A stretch of 6,069 bases of DNA, from assembly GCA_023418475.1 (NCBI GenBank), contig JAEZZO010000001.1, positions 1 to 6,069 on the forward strand, in the 5' to 3' direction. Source of the stretch: Bacillota bacterium. Its GTDB lineage: Bacteria > Bacillota > Clostridia > Lachnospirales > Lachnospiraceae. Below are positions 5,482 to 6,069 of the stretch, in pieces. The position numbers and the translations under genes were made by a program. Under the pieces are notes generated by a model. The model worked only from the letters and a program-made list of their open reading frames with translations, searched no databases and was not told the DNA's origin. Numbering within the stretch: the first letter of the stretch is position 1; each line of letters begins with the position of its first letter.

Positions 5482-6069
5482 TTATACTATATTGCTCCAT
5501 TCACCCTTTTCTAAGAATTCTTCCGCCGCATCTTCTGCGGATGTTATTATATTCTTCGGATATCCCAACATATCAAGCAGTTTTATAGCATTCTTGGAAA
5601 CAGCTCTGCCCTTATATATTTTATAATCAAATAGTATTGCATGATTTTCTATACGCTCCTGAAAATGATAGTTTGCATAATCCTTCTCCATGATATGAGT
5701 CAGTTCAATATCATGGGTTGCAGCAAATACTATCGTATTCTTTCTGGCAAGAGAGGTAAGAATACGTGAGGATGCAGCTATTCTCTCAAGTGTATTGGTA
5801 CCGCGAAGTACTTCATCAATGAAGCATAGTACCGGTATCTTATCATTTACTCTGTCAAGAATTCGCTTTAGAGATTTAATTTCTACGATATAATAGCTTT
5901 CTTTACTGAAGATACTGTCCTTTAGTGCCATCGACGAACAGATCATAAAAAAGTTTCCCTGATAACGACTGCTGGTTGATGTAAAGATCGTCTGCGCAAG
6001 GATTGCATTAATAGCAAGCGTTTTAATAAATGTGGATTTACCGGAAGCATTGGAACCGGTCAATAAAAC
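5482..6069 (-). CDS. MutS-family ATPase of unknown role (not MutS or MutS2), 5' end outside window
   Basis: The C-terminal 195 residues of a MutS-type ABC ATPase; the start lies beyond 6069. Visible in order (fragment numbering): Walker A GSNASGKST (5-13), a signature segment DSIFSKESYYIVEI (51-64) aligning with MutS DDLASGQSTFMVEM and keeping the second Ser and the Glu, Walker B FIDEVLRGT with D85-E86, and a switch His in FAATHDIEL (115-123). The frame is already open at the window edge, and the TTG at 6063 is an internal Leu codon rather than a start. The protein ends about 70 residues after the His motif, with no Smr domain (so not MutS2) and no QxxLF clamp motif or MutS tail. It resembles the divergent MutS-domain-V proteins of Clostridia and Bacteroidetes, many of which I recall having membrane-spanning N-termini; that part is not visible here. 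rnhA begins 38 bp downstream. The ATPase fold is secure, the function unknown. A role in mismatch repair should not be assumed. Confidence 0.9.
   Translation of the reverse strand, partial: VLLTGSNASGKSTFIKTLAINAILAQTIFTSTSSRYQGNFFMICSSMALKDSIFSKESYYIVEIKSLKRILDRVNDKIPVLCFIDEVLRGTNTLERIAASSRILTSLARKNTIVFAATHDIELTHIMEKDYANYHFQERIENHAILFDYKIYKGRAVSKNAIKLLDMLGYPKNIITSAEDAAEEFLEKGEWSNIV

Noticed and set aside
5444..5490. Two TATAAT sequences before rnhA suggesting its own promoter
   Set aside because: Neither has a -35 at 16-18 bp: the best candidate CTGACA is 21 bp from the second. One TATAAT is simply the ribosome-site spacer.
5444..5500. Longer rnhA start at 5500 (177 aa) overlapping the MutS-like stop
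   Set aside because: RNase HI homology begins at 5443, where GGAG is well placed. The extra 19 residues have no family counterpart, although translational coupling cannot be fully excluded.
5482..6069. MutS2 assignment for the upstream ATPase
   Set aside because: MutS2 ends in a long linker and Smr nuclease domain. This protein stops shortly after the ATPase core, and its Walker A and signature differ.

Overview
The window reads as an ordinary chromosomal segment of a low-to-mid GC Firmicute, most likely a Clostridia member close to Lachnospiraceae. This rests on AT-rich codon use, AGGA/GGAG-type ribosome binding sites, the mutS-mutL gene order, and a MutL with the endonuclease motif DQHAAHE that is typical of bacteria lacking MutH. 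The exact genus is an inference. All four genes are on the minus strand, so the window reads biologically from right to left.

In transcription order: (1) positions 6069-5482 hold the last 195 codons of a MutS-family ATPase that is neither MutS nor MutS2, cut by the window edge. (2) After 38 bp comes rnhA (5443-4967), a complete type I ribonuclease H with all catalytic residues. (3) A 374-bp intergenic region (4966-4593) holds a 7-1-7 palindrome, a hairpin with a U-tract that looks like the rnhA terminator, a good SigA-type promoter lying inside that hairpin, and a 90-bp element with 27-nt imperfect inverted termini in what would be the mutS leader. (4) mutS (4592-1881, 903 aa) is complete with all expected motifs. 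(5) After 62 bp comes mutL (1818 to beyond position 1), whose first 606 codons are visible.

MutS recognises mismatches and MutL, here an ATPase plus nicking endonuclease, licenses strand removal. Both carry QxxLF-type pentamers expected to contact the replication sliding clamp. RNase HI removes RNA from RNA:DNA hybrids. The upstream MutS-like ATPase probably shares a transcript with rnhA, but its function is unknown.

I found no clear new multi-gene system. The items most worth a second look are the MITE-like palindrome in the mutS leader, the promoter nested in a terminator hairpin, the divergent MutS-like ATPase next to rnhA, and a small in-frame tandem repeat in the MutL linker.
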